The notes under the pieces are model-generated. The model was given only the letters and a program-made list of their open reading frames with translations, ran no database searches and was not told the origin of the DNA. This document shows positions 33,026 through 42,570 of a stretch of 44,194 nucleotides of DNA, in pieces. A program made the translations under genes and the position numbers. The number at the start of each line of letters is the position of its first letter. Within the stretch, counting starts at the first letter, position 1. The DNA is from Chthoniobacter flavus (GTDB taxonomy: Bacteria; Verrucomicrobiota; Verrucomicrobiia; Chthoniobacterales; JACTMZ01), in assembly GCA_945871065.1 (NCBI GenBank), contig CAMBUL010000015.1, positions 1 to 44,194 on the forward strand. Direction: 5' to 3'.

Positions 33026-33888
33026 ACAACTGGCCCATCGGACTTTCCACCGGTTGCTTCTACCGTACACCGCTGGCTGATTGCCTTGAAACTATACGAC
33101 ACAGCGGGTTCAGCATGGTCGAGATCGTGTTCTCCCCCGAGCACCTCGACTACCGCAACCGTCATGCTGTGCAGGAAGCGGCGATGCTCATCGACCGCCT
33201 CGGCATGGACGCGTATTCCTTTCATGCACCATTTGGGGCGGACATCGATATTTCGTCCCTCGACCTTCTACATCGGGAATGCGCCTTGGACGAAATCCTT
33301 CGCGCGGTCGAGGCGGCTTCCCTCCTCGGCGTGCACTATTTCGTCATCCACCCCGGACCGGAGAATGCCGAGGTACCTTTGCGCGAGGAGCGTGTACTGC
33401 GGATCGAAAATGTCTGCGCGGTGCTCGACCGCGTGGCTTCCCGTTGTGGTGAACTCGGCATCGAGTGCGTGCTGGAAAACAAATTGCCGCATCTTCTGTT
33501 CGGACAATCTTCCGATCTGCTCTGGATCCTCACCTCGCTCAAGGGCGACCGCGTCGGGGCCTGCCTTGACACCGGCCACGCCCATCTCTCCGGCGACCTT
33601 TATGCCTTGGTCTCCAAAATGGCCCCCTATCTCTGCTTGCTTCATGTCCATGACAACAAAGGCCACACCGACGATCACCTCCCGCCTGGCGATGGACGTA
33701 TCGATTGGTCCGCTCTCTTGAAAGAACTGAACGCGCTTCATTTCCATGGTGCTCTCATCCTCGAACTGGCCGGTGGCGAAACTGCGGATATTGTCATGGC
33801 CCGTGCCCGCCGGGCCCGCAGCTACCTGCGCCAATGCGCCCGCCGTCTCGCCTTGGCCCCCCACTCGGCCGTCCCGGGCCGTTCCTGA
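33022..33888 (+). CDS. TIM-barrel sugar isomerase / endonuclease IV-like protein
   Basis: This 288-residue protein has the AP-endonuclease-2/sugar-phosphate-isomerase fold, with conserved metal-ligand stretches: FSMVEIVFSPEH, DAYSFHAPFG, HYFVIHPGPENAE, ECVLENKLPH, ACLDTGHAHLSG, LCLLHVHDNKGHTDDHLPPG and ALILELAGGE. The ATGA overlap with the primase-like gene indicates translational coupling. Domain members include xylose-isomerase-like epimerases and endonuclease IV, a DNA-repair enzyme. The genomic partner makes a nucleic-acid role worth testing, but sequence alone does not distinguish. Confidence 0.85.
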   Translation: MNNWPIGLSTGCFYRTPLADCLETIRHSGFSMVEIVFSPEHLDYRNRHAVQEAAMLIDRLGMDAYSFHAPFGADIDISSLDLLHRECALDEILRAVEAASLLGVHYFVIHPGPENAEVPLREERVLRIENVCAVLDRVASRCGELGIECVLENKLPHLLFGQSSDLLWILTSLKGDRVGACLDTGHAHLSGDLYALVSKMAPYLCLLHVHDNKGHTDDHLPPGDGRIDWSALLKELNALHFHGALILELAGGETADIVMARARRARSYLRQCARRLALAPHSAVPGRS

Positions 33889-34000
33889 TCGTGCTTCAGA
33901 GAAGGGCGCCGTTATCCACTGCCCGACCGGTCCCCGATAGCAGCCCCGCTCGTCTTGGACCGCCTCGGCAACCAAGTCCGCTGACGACGAACTTCACCGC

Positions 34001-34366
34001 TTATCTCACCCAGATCAACTCGTCCCGCACATCCCACACTTTCAGCGGATCATGACCATCACCATCGGCCACCCACATGGCGGTGCAGCAACCGCATCCG
34101 TCGTGCAAGCGCTCGGCAAAGTCGCGGATCGCTTCAAAAGTCCCGTCGGGAAAGGCATCGCCGGAACTGATCTCGTAAAGATGCACCGTGCGGGCCGGGC
34201 GATCCCAACGCGTGGCAGTCGGAACGAATGCGAACCGGAACCTGTGGGCCGGCACGGGAAGACCGAATTCACGCTCGATGATTTCTAGGATGGAAGACAG
34301 GCCACCCCGGCCGATGCAATTATGGCATTGTAGCAAATTGGCCACAGCCGATGTGCGGTTGTTCAT
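34001..34366 (-). CDS. Unknown protein with CxxC and CGCC motifs
   Basis: This 121-residue protein (MNNRTSAVANLLQCHNCIGR) contains CHNC near the N-terminus and CGCC at about residues 90-93. A patterned strand/helix core lies between them (RFRFAFVPTATRWDRPARTVHLYEIS, then GTFEAIRDFAERLHDG). I do not recognise a family. The cysteine pairs suggest a metal-binding or redox site. It is the downstream neighbour, on the same strand, of the methyltransferase-like gene, 24 bases after its stop. Confidence 0.65.
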   Translation of the reverse strand: MNNRTSAVANLLQCHNCIGRGGLSSILEIIEREFGLPVPAHRFRFAFVPTATRWDRPARTVHLYEISSGDAFPDGTFEAIRDFAERLHDGCGCCTAMWVADGDGHDPLKVWDVRDELIWVR

Positions 34367-34390
34367 AAAATTTTCCTGATAGTGCGTTGG

Positions 34391-34999
34391 TCAGACTTTG
34401 ACCCGGCGGTTCACCGCAACCGGGTGCGGCCAGCAACGGGCTGTACGCTGGCAGTAGATGCCGTAATCCAGACCGAAGCGGCGTTGTAGCTCAGCCTCCT
34501 CCAGATGCACAATGAGCCGCATAAACGGGATCCAAAGCAACGCGGTGAAATATCCTGCTGGATAATTGGCCACCAGAGCCCAGCCAGCCAGGGCGAGCGT
34601 GACTTGGATATAGCGTGGATGGCGGGTGTGGACATACGGCCCGTTCGTGACGAGCTTCTGCTCATAGCGGAACGGATCAATCTCCGGCAGCCCCAACTGT
34701 GTTCGCCAAGGCAAGAACCGCTCGATCTGCAGGCGCGCCACGATGGCCCCGACGAGAAACACGGCGCCGACCACGGCAAGCATCGGTTGAAACCCGTATT
34801 CCCCCCGCAGCAGCGGCTCCCGCCACACGGTGAGAAAAAATGCCACCGCGATCACGGCAGCCCAGAGCAAGTATTGCGACGCGGTCACCCCGAGCTTTCG
34901 CCACACCGGCAGCAGGGAATGCAACAACAGCCAATAAAGCAAAACGGCCGGAACAAGAGTGACGAGCAATAAGGCGATGATGTGGCGGAAAGTGTTCAT
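34391..34999 (-). CDS. Isoprenylcysteine/phospholipid methyltransferase-like membrane protein
   Basis: This 202-residue protein has four or five hydrophobic segments and the ICMT/PEMT signature near the C-terminus: LVTNGPYVHTRHPRYIQV, LIVHLEEAELQRRFG and Y.IYCQRTARCWPHP. In bacteria such proteins methylate isoprenoid, sterol or phospholipid-type substrates using S-adenosylmethionine; substrates here are unknown. It lies upstream of an unknown gene on the same strand and is transcribed towards it. Confidence 0.85.
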   Translation of the reverse strand: MNTFRHIIALLLVTLVPAVLLYWLLLHSLLPVWRKLGVTASQYLLWAAVIAVAFFLTVWREPLLRGEYGFQPMLAVVGAVFLVGAIVARLQIERFLPWRTQLGLPEIDPFRYEQKLVTNGPYVHTRHPRYIQVTLALAGWALVANYPAGYFTALLWIPFMRLIVHLEEAELQRRFGLDYGIYCQRTARCWPHPVAVNRRVKV

Positions 35000-35190
35000 G
35001 GGTTGTTTGAAGTGTCAGTCTGACTTTCCCTCTCCAAGACGGGGTTTACCATCGGGTGAAGTCCCACGAGGGTTTGCACCCATCACAGGCTGCCGGCTTC
35101 ACTCAACAGAGCGCCACCGCTCTTCGTCACCTCCACTCCCTGCACGGACAGTCTCCCGCCGCACTCCGGTAAACGGTTTCGCTGTGACGA

Positions 35191-35590
35191 TCAGCTTTGA
35201 TCGGCTGCGAACTTGTCGACGCCGCGGTTGGAATAGACTTCGCCGGGATCGAGGCGGCTTATGGGAAAATTCGGGTGGTTCGGTGCCTTGGGGAATTTTT
35301 GTGGCTCGAGGCAGAGTCCGGCGCGCGGGCCGTCGCCGTCGTCTTCCGGAGGATTAACGCCCGAGTTGTCCACCATCGAGCGGGCAATCTCGTCCATCGT
35401 TTTGCGCCCGCGGTTACGCTCGTCGGCGAGACGGCCGAGCCGCGTTGGCTTGGCGGGCTTGCTCGCGGGCGGACAAGGAGTTGAGTTCCATGGCATCGCG
35501 CAGGGACTTGAGGGAACGGCGATGGCGCGTGAGCATGAGGCCGGTCAAGCCGATGACATGAATCGCCCATGCTCGGTCCCTCAACGATCA
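35191..35590 (-). pseudogene. Frameshifted remnant, membrane-helix tail plus soluble tail
   Basis: On the minus strand one frame reads AWAIHVIGLTGLMLTRHRRS, LKSLRDAMELNSLSAREQARQAN and stops at 35414-35416. The next frame continues ERNRGRKTMDEIARSMVDNS to KFPKAPNHPNFPISRLDPGE and a stop at 35191. The two join smoothly with one frameshift between about 35420 and 35470, giving a hydrophobic helix, a charged helix and a proline-rich tail. No start or family is clear. The region 35000-35190 upstream of the methyltransferase gene holds nothing else I recognise. Confidence 0.4.
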
Positions 35591-35604
35591 GCTACGATTT
35601 TAGG

Positions 35605-37074
35605 TTAATCTGCAAAAACACGCGAGCGCAGTTCGTTCATGCGTGCGAGTAGCGCGGGGTAGACCTCGGTGCTGCGGGGCGCAAGTCGTGAATCTTCATC
35701 AAGCGGGGCACAGCGGTCGCACCACTCAGCGAGCGGGCGCCGCAGGTCGCACGCAGCGAGGGCCTGGATCGCGGCGCCCAGCGCTGCGCCTTCCGCGTGG
35801 GCCAAGCCAACGACAGGATAGCCAAAGACATCGGCGCACATTTGCCGCCACACGGCACTCTTGCTGCCGCCGCCAGTCAGGCGGATGACATCCGGTCGCA
35901 CCCCGAGCGTTTCCATGCGGCGGAGCCCGTAAGCCATCCCCAAAGTGACTCCCTCCATCGCGGCGCGCGCGAGATGAGCCGGCGTGATGTTTGATGAGGC
36001 CATGCCATGCAGAACACCGCAGCCATGCGGCAGATTCGGAGTCCGCTCACCTTGCATGTAGGGGAGAAGCAATAGGCCGTCGGCCCCAGCGGGCACGGCA
36101 GCTATCTCGCGATCCATTCGCGCATGATCCCAAGCGAAGAGACCTCGAAAACTTTCGGTCACCGCGGTGACATTCATGGTGCAAAGCAGGGGTAGCCAGA
36201 GATCGTTGCTGCTGCAGAAGGCCGCAATCTCTCCGGCAGGATCGACCACCGGTTGCTCGGAGCAGGCAAAGATCGTCCCGCTGGTGCCTAGGCTCGCCGT
36301 GACCGCGCCGGGCCGGATGTTGCCTGTGCCGAGGGCCGCCATCATGTTGTCTCCCCCACCCGCGCTGACCACCACTTCGCCCAAGCCCCACGCCGCGGCG
36401 AGATCGGGGCGCAGGCTTCCGCACGGTTGGCAGGAGGAACCAACGACGGGAAGTTTGTCCAAGAGTGCATCATCGATCGCCGCGCAGATCTCGTCGCACC
36501 AGCGGCGCTGACGTACATCCAACAGAGCCGTGCCGGACGCGTCGCCGTATTCCATGCGAAGCGTTCCGGTGAGCCGCAGGTTGAGAAAATCATGCGGCAA
36601 GGCCACGTGTGCCAGCTTCGCGAAATTCTGCGGCTCGTTTTGCTTGAGCCAGAGGATTTTTGGCGCGGTGAAGCCGGGCAAAATATCGTTCCCCGTCAGG
36701 CCGATGACCGACTCGCGTCCGCCCAGAGCCGCTCGAATCTCGTCGCACTGCACCACCGTCGACGTATCGCACCAAAGCTTGGCCGGGCGGATAACCTCGT
36801 AATTGGCATCAAGGGGAACGAAGCCATGCTGCTGTCCGGAAACACCGAGGCCGCATACTTCTTTTTTACGTCCGCCCAGCGCGGCCAGAACTTCCGTGAC
36901 CGTTTCCTGCAAGGCTGTCCACCAGTGTTGTGGATCCTGCTCGAGGTGTCCTGAAGGAAGGCCGTCGAGTAATCCGTAACTGCGGCTGGCCGAGGCGAGT
37001 AGCCGGCCGCTTTCGCCATCGAGGGCGACCGTTTTGAGACTCTGCGTCCCGCAATCGATACCCAGCGCGATCAC
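35605..37074 (-). CDS. xylB: Xylulokinase
   Basis: This 489-residue FGGY kinase phosphorylates D-xylulose to xylulose 5-phosphate. The start is GTG 37074 ([20 protein letters not shown]), which overlaps the xylA stop as GTGA (37071-37074). Motifs: the ATP phosphate-1 loop [28 protein letters not shown], the adenosine-binding [21 protein letters not shown], and [10 protein letters not shown]. The frame is open to 37467, but the extra 131 residues are antisense of xylA and have no family match. It is the last gene of the four-gene sugar operon. Confidence 0.94.
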   Translation of the reverse strand: MIALGIDCGTQSLKTVALDGESGRLLASASRSYGLLDGLPSGHLEQDPQHWWTALQETVTEVLAALGGRKKEVCGLGVSGQQHGFVPLDANYEVIRPAKLWCDTSTVVQCDEIRAALGGRESVIGLTGNDILPGFTAPKILWLKQNEPQNFAKLAHVALPHDFLNLRLTGTLRMEYGDASGTALLDVRQRRWCDEICAAIDDALLDKLPVVGSSCQPCGSLRPDLAAAWGLGEVVVSAGGGDNMMAALGTGNIRPGAVTASLGTSGTIFACSEQPVVDPAGEIAAFCSSNDLWLPLLCTMNVTAVTESFRGLFAWDHARMDREIAAVPAGADGLLLLPYMQGERTPNLPHGCGVLHGMASSNITPAHLARAAMEGVTLGMAYGLRRMETLGVRPDVIRLTGGGSKSAVWRQMCADVFGYPVVGLAHAEGAALGAAIQALAACDLRRPLAEWCDRCAPLDEDSRLAPRSTEVYPALLARMNELRSRVFAD

Positions 37075-38381
37075 AGAAAATCGTTCACAATGTTCTCGAG
37101 ATACTCCTGGCCCCCGGAGGGAAGGTTTGGTGCGGGTTGCGACAAGGCCAGTTTTTCCAAGTCCGCCAGCGTCGCACGGCCCCGCTCCACTTTTTGTCCC
37201 AGCTCCGCATCCCACGTAGCGTAGCGCGCTTTGACAAAATCCGCGATGCGTCCATCGGCCCGCAGAGCAGCCGCGATTTTCAGCGCGCGTGCGAAGGTAT
37301 CCATCCCGCCGATGTGCGCATGGAAAAGATCCTCGGGGGTGTGCGACTCGCGCCTCCGCTTGGCATCGAAGTTGAGGCCGCCGGGCTGGAGACCACCCAT
37401 GCCAAGCACCACGAGCATAACGTCGACAGCGACGTAGAGATTGGTGGGAAATTGGTCGGTGTCCCAACCGATCAATTCGTCCCCACGGTTGGCATCGATC
37501 GAACCGAGCTTGCCCGCGTTGGCTGCCACGGTGAGTTCGTGGCGCATGGTGTGCCCGGCCAGCGTCGCGTGATTGGTCTCGATGTTGAGCGCGAATTCAT
37601 CGAGCAACCCGTATTCGCGAAGGAAGTTCAGACACGCCGCCGCGTCGCTATCGTATTGGTGTGTGCTCGGCTCGCGCGGCTTGGGCTCGATGAAAAAGCG
37701 ACCGGTGAACCCGATCTCCTTTTTCCACGCGACCGCCATGTGCAGGAACGCCGCCAGGTGGTCGAGTTCGCGCTTCATGTCCGTATTCCAGAGCGTGGAG
37801 TAACCCTCGCGACCGCCCCAGAAAACATAGCCGCCGCCTCCGAGCCGATGTGTCACCTCGATGGCCTTTTTGACTTGGGCAGCCGCGTGGGCAAAAACCG
37901 GCAGGCTCGGCGACGTCGCCGCGCCCTGCGCGTAGCGGGGATGAGAAAAAAGGCACGCCGTACCCCACAATAGTTTTTTCCCGGCGCGCTCCTGCTCCGC
38001 AGCGAGCACATGCACCACTTCGTCCAGCGCACGGTTGGACTCGGCCAAGCTGTCCATCTCCGGCGCGACATCGCGGTCGTGGAAGCAGTAAAAATCGATG
38101 CCGGTCTTTTCGAGGAATTCGAAAAAGACCCTGACGCGCTGCTTCGCGTTGGCCACCGAGTTTGATCCGTCATCCCAAGGCATGAGCGCCGTGCCGGGTC
38201 CGAACGGATCGGACAGCGGATTGCGCATGACGTGCCAGTAGGCCGCGGCAAACCGCAGGTGCTCGTGCATCGTCTTCCCTTCGACTTTTTCGCCCGGTTG
38301 GTAGTGCCGGAAGGCGAAGGAATTTTTGGTCGAAGGCCCCTCGTAAGAGATGCGGGGGACGCCGGGGAAAAATTCGTTCAT
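37071..38381 (-). CDS. xylA: Xylose isomerase
   Basis: This 436-residue enzyme converts D-xylose to D-xylulose. The catalytic histidine and aspartate are in [11 protein letters not shown], the substrate-binding segment is [10 protein letters not shown], the metal-binding segment is [15 protein letters not shown], and the second metal site region is [14 protein letters not shown] with [20 protein letters not shown]. Length fits the class II type. It is 27 bases downstream of the isomerase/epimerase gene and overlaps xylB. The pair makes xylulose 5-phosphate for the pentose phosphate pathway. Confidence 0.96.
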   Translation of the reverse strand: MNEFFPGVPRISYEGPSTKNSFAFRHYQPGEKVEGKTMHEHLRFAAAYWHVMRNPLSDPFGPGTALMPWDDGSNSVANAKQRVRVFFEFLEKTGIDFYCFHDRDVAPEMDSLAESNRALDEVVHVLAAEQERAGKKLLWGTACLFSHPRYAQGAATSPSLPVFAHAAAQVKKAIEVTHRLGGGGYVFWGGREGYSTLWNTDMKRELDHLAAFLHMAVAWKKEIGFTGRFFIEPKPREPSTHQYDSDAAACLNFLREYGLLDEFALNIETNHATLAGHTMRHELTVAANAGKLGSIDANRGDELIGWDTDQFPTNLYVAVDVMLVVLGMGGLQPGGLNFDAKRRRESHTPEDLFHAHIGGMDTFARALKIAAALRADGRIADFVKARYATWDAELGQKVERGRATLADLEKLALSQPAPNLPSGGQEYLENIVNDFL

Positions 38382-38408
38382 AGAAGCAGGTTGAGGGATG
38401 CCTGTGTG

Positions 38409-39398
38409 CTATTGTGAAAACTGCTCGTCAAAGACGATTCGTGAAGAAGGAAAGTCAAGCCGCCGGACGTTCGCGCAGCTTTCGGCCGCCCCGTGTTCCC
38501 GGTCCATGCCGCCGTCCTCCCACTCAACGCTGAGCGGGCCGCTGTAGCCGATCTCGTTGAGCGCACGGATGACCTTTTCGAAGTTGATGTTGCCGCGGCC
38601 CACGCTCTTGAAATCCCAGTAGCGCTCGGGCCGGTGGAAGTCGACATGGCCGCCAAAAACGCCGGCCGAGGAACCGAGGTTCCACGCCACATCCTTCATG
38701 TGGACATGAAAGATGCGGTCATGAAATTTCCTGATGAAACCGATGTAATCCACGCCCTGATAGCCGAAGTGTGAGGGATCGTAATTGAAACCAAACGCCG
38801 GATGTCCATTCACAGCCTCGAGCGCCCGTTCTGCCGAGCTGATATCAAAGGCAATTTCGGTAGGATGAACCTCCAACGCAAAACGGATGCCTAACTTCTG
38901 AAAGGCATCAAGAATCGGAATCCAACGATTGGCAAAGTCCTTGTAACCGGCATCAATTTGTCCCGGAAGCACAGGCGGAAAGCTGTAGCAAAGATGCCAG
39001 ATGGAGGAACCAGTAAACCCGTTTACTACGCCGACTCCGAACCGCTTAGCAGCCTCAGCCGTGCGGATGATTTCGGCGGCGGCCCGTTGGCGGACGCCCT
39101 CGGGGTCGCCATCGCCCCAGACATGCGGCGGAAGAATTTGCTGATGGCGGGCGTCAATGTTGTCGCATACCGCTTGGCCGACGAGATGGGCGGAGATGGC
39201 GTGGCATTGCAGTCCTTTGCTTTTCAGCAAGCTCCGCTTGGCGTCGCAATAAGACTGATCGGCCTTTGTGACATCGAAATGATCGCCCCAGCAGGCGAGT
39301 TCTACGCCATCGTAACCAAAGCCCTGGACCTTCGGGAGAAGTGTTTCTAGTGGTATATCGGCCCACTGGCCGGTGAAGAGAGTAACGGGTCGTGACAT
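38409..39398 (-). CDS. Sugar phosphate isomerase/epimerase (TIM barrel)
   Basis: This 329-residue protein starts at ATG 39398 ([20 protein letters not shown]). Metal- and substrate-binding strands typical of the xylose-isomerase-like fold are seen: [73 protein letters not shown], and [14 protein letters not shown] near the end. Such enzymes often work with Gfo/Idh oxidoreductases on unusual sugars or inositols. It is 19 bases downstream of such an oxidoreductase and upstream of xylA. The substrate is unknown; a xylose-derived or xyloside compound is inferred from the operon. Confidence 0.88.
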   Translation of the reverse strand: MSRPVTLFTGQWADIPLETLLPKVQGFGYDGVELACWGDHFDVTKADQSYCDAKRSLLKSKGLQCHAISAHLVGQAVCDNIDARHQQILPPHVWGDGDPEGVRQRAAAEIIRTAEAAKRFGVGVVNGFTGSSIWHLCYSFPPVLPGQIDAGYKDFANRWIPILDAFQKLGIRFALEVHPTEIAFDISSAERALEAVNGHPAFGFNYDPSHFGYQGVDYIGFIRKFHDRIFHVHMKDVAWNLGSSAGVFGGHVDFHRPERYWDFKSVGRGNINFEKVIRALNEIGYSGPLSVEWEDGGMDREHGAAESCANVRRLDFPSSRIVFDEQFSQ

Positions 39399-39417
39399 AA
39401 GATTGGGTGGTTGCGGG

Positions 39418-40575
39418 TTAAACAGGAAGGGGCGTCCATGCAGCATTGGCTTTGCCCGAGGCGACGACGGCTTCGATGAAGGCCATGCCGCGCATGCCGT
39501 CTTCAATCTTTGGGTAATCGTTTTCGATCCCCGTGGGCGCCCGCCCTTCCGCACCGGCGGCAATGCACGCGGCAAAGTTGCGGTAAATGTTGGCAAACGC
39601 CTCGAGGTAGCCTTCCGGGTGACCGGGCGGCGTGCGGGTGGCGGCGGCGGCATTTGCCCCCAAGTAGGGCGAACCGGTCCGGTAAATCTGTGCAGGTTGA
39701 TCGTCCCATTTTACCCGCAGCGTGTTCGGCTCGCACTGATGCCATTCGAGCCCCCCTTTTGTGCCGTAGACGCGGAGATTGAGATTATTCTCTTCGCCCA
39801 CGCTGATCTGGCTGCAATGGAGGACTCCCTTTGCCCCTCCCTCGAATCGCAGCAAAATATTAGCGTCATCATCCAGAAGTCGCCCCTCCACAAACGAAGT
39901 GAGATCGGCGGCGAGTTCGCTGATTTTCAGACTGGTGACATATTCCGCCAGATTCTCCGCATGGGTTCCAATGTCCCCCACACACCCCCCTGCCCCGGAG
40001 CGCGCCGGATCCGTGCGCCAGGCCGCCTGCTTTTGCCCGCTCGCCTCGATCCGGGTGGCGAGCCAGCCCTGCGGATATTCAACGACAACTTTGCGTATTT
40101 TGCCCAGTCGTCCGGATCGCACCAAGTCACGCGCCTCCTTGACCAGCGGATAGCCAGTATAGTTGTGGGTGAGGCCATAGAGCAGGCCAGTCTTTTTCAC
40201 GAGTGCACCCAGTTCCCTCGCCTCCGCCAGATTGAATGTCGCGGGTTTATCCGAGAGCACATGAAAGCCGTTTTCGAGAGCGAGCTTCGCCACCGGAAAG
40301 TGTAGATGGTTCGGCGTGACGATGGACACGAAGTCCATGCGCACGCTTGAGGGCAGAGCTTTTTCCACGGCGATCATTTCCTCGAAGCTTCCGTAACACC
40401 GCGCGGGCTCCAGACACAAATCCGCACCGCTAAGTTTCGACTTGTCGGAATCAGCTGACAATGCGCCGCAAACCAGTTCGATCCGTCCGTCCAATGCGGC
40501 TGCGTGGCGATGCACGCCACCAATGAAGGCACCGCGTCCACCGCCGACCATGCCATAGCGTATTTTTCGACTCAT
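39418..40575 (-). CDS. Gfo/Idh/MocA family oxidoreductase
   Basis: This 385-residue protein has an N-terminal Rossmann start ([20 protein letters not shown]), the DKP-type variant of the catalytic EKP motif ([15 protein letters not shown]), and the substrate-site [17 protein letters not shown]. The C-terminal beta-sheet domain is present. It is an NAD(P)-dependent sugar oxidoreductase and the first gene of the four-gene xylose operon. No upstream promoter can be pinned down in the 79 bases before it. The specific sugar cannot be named. Confidence 0.88.
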   Translation of the reverse strand: MSRKIRYGMVGGGRGAFIGGVHRHAAALDGRIELVCGALSADSDKSKLSGADLCLEPARCYGSFEEMIAVEKALPSSVRMDFVSIVTPNHLHFPVAKLALENGFHVLSDKPATFNLAEARELGALVKKTGLLYGLTHNYTGYPLVKEARDLVRSGRLGKIRKVVVEYPQGWLATRIEASGQKQAAWRTDPARSGAGGCVGDIGTHAENLAEYVTSLKISELAADLTSFVEGRLLDDDANILLRFEGGAKGVLHCSQISVGEENNLNLRVYGTKGGLEWHQCEPNTLRVKWDDQPAQIYRTGSPYLGANAAAATRTPPGHPEGYLEAFANIYRNFAACIAAGAEGRAPTGIENDYPKIEDGMRGMAFIEAVVASGKANAAWTPLPV

Positions 40576-40654
40576 AATTTTTTATCAACTGTCATCTCTC
40601 CCCTCGAAGAACCACCCAGTCCTCAGGATGGGTGAAATCCGGCGTCGTGTCTGC

Positions 40655-40804
40655 TCAAAATTTCTCGGGAATACCAAGCTCTTTGAGTGTCTTGCGCAGC
40701 CAGTTGAGCGATGTTTCCGGCATCGGGCCGGACTGGCCTTCGCACTCGATGCTGAGGGTGCCTTGGTCGCCGTTTGCGTGGAGGAGCTTGAGACACTCGC
40801 GGAT
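40655..40804 (-). pseudogene. C-terminal fragment of a sugar isomerase-like gene
   Basis: The last 49 codons before the stop at 40655 read IRECLKLLHANGDQGTLSIE, CEGQSGPM and LNWLRKTLKELGIPEKF. This resembles the ending of xylose-isomerase-like TIM-barrel proteins (SIECEG, then a final amphipathic helix). The upstream coding part is missing. It is joined in frame to a transposase fragment at about 40805. No start remains. Confidence 0.55.
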
Positions 40805-41110
40805 GTTGTCGGCATCAAAACCCAGGATGGCAAAGGGCAGCATCGCTTCCACCTCGGCAATGGCGCCCTGCACGACGTGCTGTCCGCGGTTGGCCACCGC
40901 CCGCGTCTCGGTTCATTGGGTGTGCACATCGGTCATGGTCAGGCTCCCGCAAAACTCCCCGGCCATCGACTCCACGCAGTGGGCCACCGTGTCGGCTTCG
41001 ATAAAGCCCGGACCATCGACCTCCCAGTGCTCGGTGCGCACCGGGATCTGGCTGCGCAGCAGCGTGCCCGGGCGCGCGCCGCAACGGCCGCGGGCTCCGA
41101 GCCGGGCGCG
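40805..41110 (-). pseudogene. Integrase-type (rve) transposase fragment with stop codon
   Basis: On the minus strand the frame reads RSQIPVRTEHWEVDGPGFIE, ADTVAHCVESMAGEFCGSLT, MTDVHTQ, a stop, then TETRAVANRGQHVVQGAIAE and LPFAILGFDADN. These blocks match the DDE integrase core: EADTVAHC carries the first acidic residue and GFDADN the second. The usual reading GW before TETRA has become Q and stop, consistent with point mutation. Both ends are missing. It is immediately fused to the isomerase tail at 40655-40804. Confidence 0.6.
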
Positions 41111-41546
41111 ACGTCGCTCTTAACAGCACATTTGGGGTCGATGATTTGGTAACGTTCTCCTTGGTTGCAATCGATTGGTCAACGCACCACCGAAGCGGCG
41201 AAGTCAGTTGCGGCCGCGCGGATCGCCTGTGCGTGGCAAATTCCAGCGCGTTTCTTGTCTCCGACGGCGGAAAACAAGTCGGTCAATGCGACGTAACAAC
41301 CCCCTGCCGCGGCATATCCGCTTGCGTTTAGTGCGGGCCGATGCGGGGTTTTGCGTCGGCGAAGACATTCTCACCACATGGCCCACCACGATGCACCACG
41401 AAGGCTTCCGTCATTATCCGACAGACCTCTCGGCCTTCCACCTCGGCAACAGCGGGGCTTCCGGGCGCGATCTGGTGGCGGAAAAGTGCCCCGCCGCCCA
41501 TGACGTCGAGGTCGACCTCGATGGCAGGACCGCCGACTCGCGTGCG
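41111..41546. other. Rearranged stretch without a clear gene
   Basis: Between the transposase fragment and the broken GH4 gene I see only partial coding-like patches. One reads minus EVDLDVMGGGALFRHQIAPG and VHRGGPCGENVFADAKPRIG just after the GH4 stop, and could be the decayed end of GH4 or another gene. No intact frame has a recognisable product. Confidence 0.4.
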
Positions 41547-42088
41547 TCAGCCGCTGACGCGCAGCTCGATGAAGTCGTCCGGCGCCACCGAAACCCGCCA
41601 GCGACCGGAGCGACTCCCCAGAGCCGGCCGAAATCGTTTTTGCGGTCGTTGAATCCCGGCAGGAACTCAATCGGATGCCGCGCACAGTTCCCGACATAAA
41701 CCCCGTAGCGTGACCATACCGCCTCGCGGAAGGGACCGTCGAAGATCTGCGGGGTAAGTTTTCGGATCTCGGATTGCGCATAGATCCGCTCGCCGATCTG
41801 CAATTTGTCGGCGAAAACGAAGTGGTTGTTGCCCGCCAACTCGACCCGCACCGTCGGAGCGTTCTGGCGCCATTCAGAATTATACGCCGCATGAAGCGGG
41901 ATCAGGCCAAGCGAACGAGCAATGATGTGTTCGGTATCATGGTAACCATGGCAGAACCCGTAGACCCGGATCCCGGGAATATGATCAATGCATGCGGTGA
42001 AGACGTTGAGCGGGTTGGTGAGTTGCAGCAGCAGGGCATCCGGAGCGCCGACCTCCGCGAGGGTCTGCGCGATGCCGCGCATCACCAC
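41547..42088 (-). pseudogene. GH4 family glycosidase, broken
   Basis: The frame from 42088 reads DALLLQLTNPLNVFTACIDH, VYGFCHGYHDTEHIIARSLG, RVELAGNNHFVFA and NDFGRLWGVAPVAGGF. These include the NPLNV segment, the metal-site GFCHG.. and the GNNHF-type signature of NAD-dependent glycoside hydrolase family 4 (alpha-glucosidase/galacturonidase group). The NAD-binding N-terminus is missing. A frameshift at about 41600 moves the sequence to the frame SVAPDDFIELRVSG followed by a stop at 41547-41549. It cannot make an active enzyme. Confidence 0.7.
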
Positions 42089-42089
42089 G

Positions 42090-42495
42090 TCAAGCAGTCG
42101 GCCACGGAGCCTGACCGGAGACCACCCAAGTGTTGCTCTCTGTCAGAATGGGTTTCGCTTCCGTTCCAGAACGCTGGGATTTCGCTGTAGCTTCGGGGTA
42201 CTCCATGAAAAACGCACGGCGCGCATTTTGAGTGTGGTTGAGCTTGCTGCGGTGAAGGGTCAGGCCCGTGAAGGCCACTGCTTCACCAGCTTTCATAATG
42301 GCCGGCACGCCGTCGCCTTCGACGGAAACCGTGAGATGCCAGGAGTCCTCGCTCTTGGAACGATGGTCGAGCAGCCCCAGCTTGTGGCTGTCGGGCATCA
42401 CCCACACGCAGCCGTTCTCTTCGTTCACATCATCAAGCGCGACCCAAATGGTCACGTTGGTTGCCGGTTCAAGGGCCACATAAAGGTTTTAGACT
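42090..42495 (-). pseudogene. Phytanoyl-CoA dioxygenase (PhyH) family, N-terminally truncated
   Basis: The frame reads ALEPATNVTIWVALDDVNEE, NGCVWVMPDSHKLGLLDHRS, AGEAVAFTGLTLHRSKLNHT and RRAFFMEYPEA. These are the central to C-terminal parts of Fe(II)/2-oxoglutarate-dependent PhyH oxygenases: the distal iron-site histidine in LTLHRS and the arginine for 2-oxoglutarate in RRAFF. The first half, with the HxD iron site, is lost at the IS1380 boundary (42495). The 3' end abuts the GH4 fragment. It is probably a remnant of a sugar-related catabolic cluster. Confidence 0.75.
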
Positions 42496-42513
42496 TTAGC
42501 CCGAATATTTCAC
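42496..42513 (+). repeat. IS1380 left terminal inverted repeat
   Basis: TTAGCCCGAATATTTCAC pairs with the right end at 44119-44136 with one mismatch. The exact outer base could be off by a few positions. Confidence 0.75.
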
Positions 42514-42570
42514 GCAGGGAGCAAAAAAGTAGCGAAGTTCCGCAGTTAACCTGCTACTGTTGTTGGTGTT

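Noticed and set aside
35040-35190. Possible group II intron or riboswitch remnant in the gap
   Set aside because: Some short motifs looked suggestive, but no fold or coding homology could be supported.
37075-37467. N-terminal extension of xylulokinase
   Set aside because: It is antisense of xylA. The kinase family start is at GTG 37074, coupled to the xylA stop.
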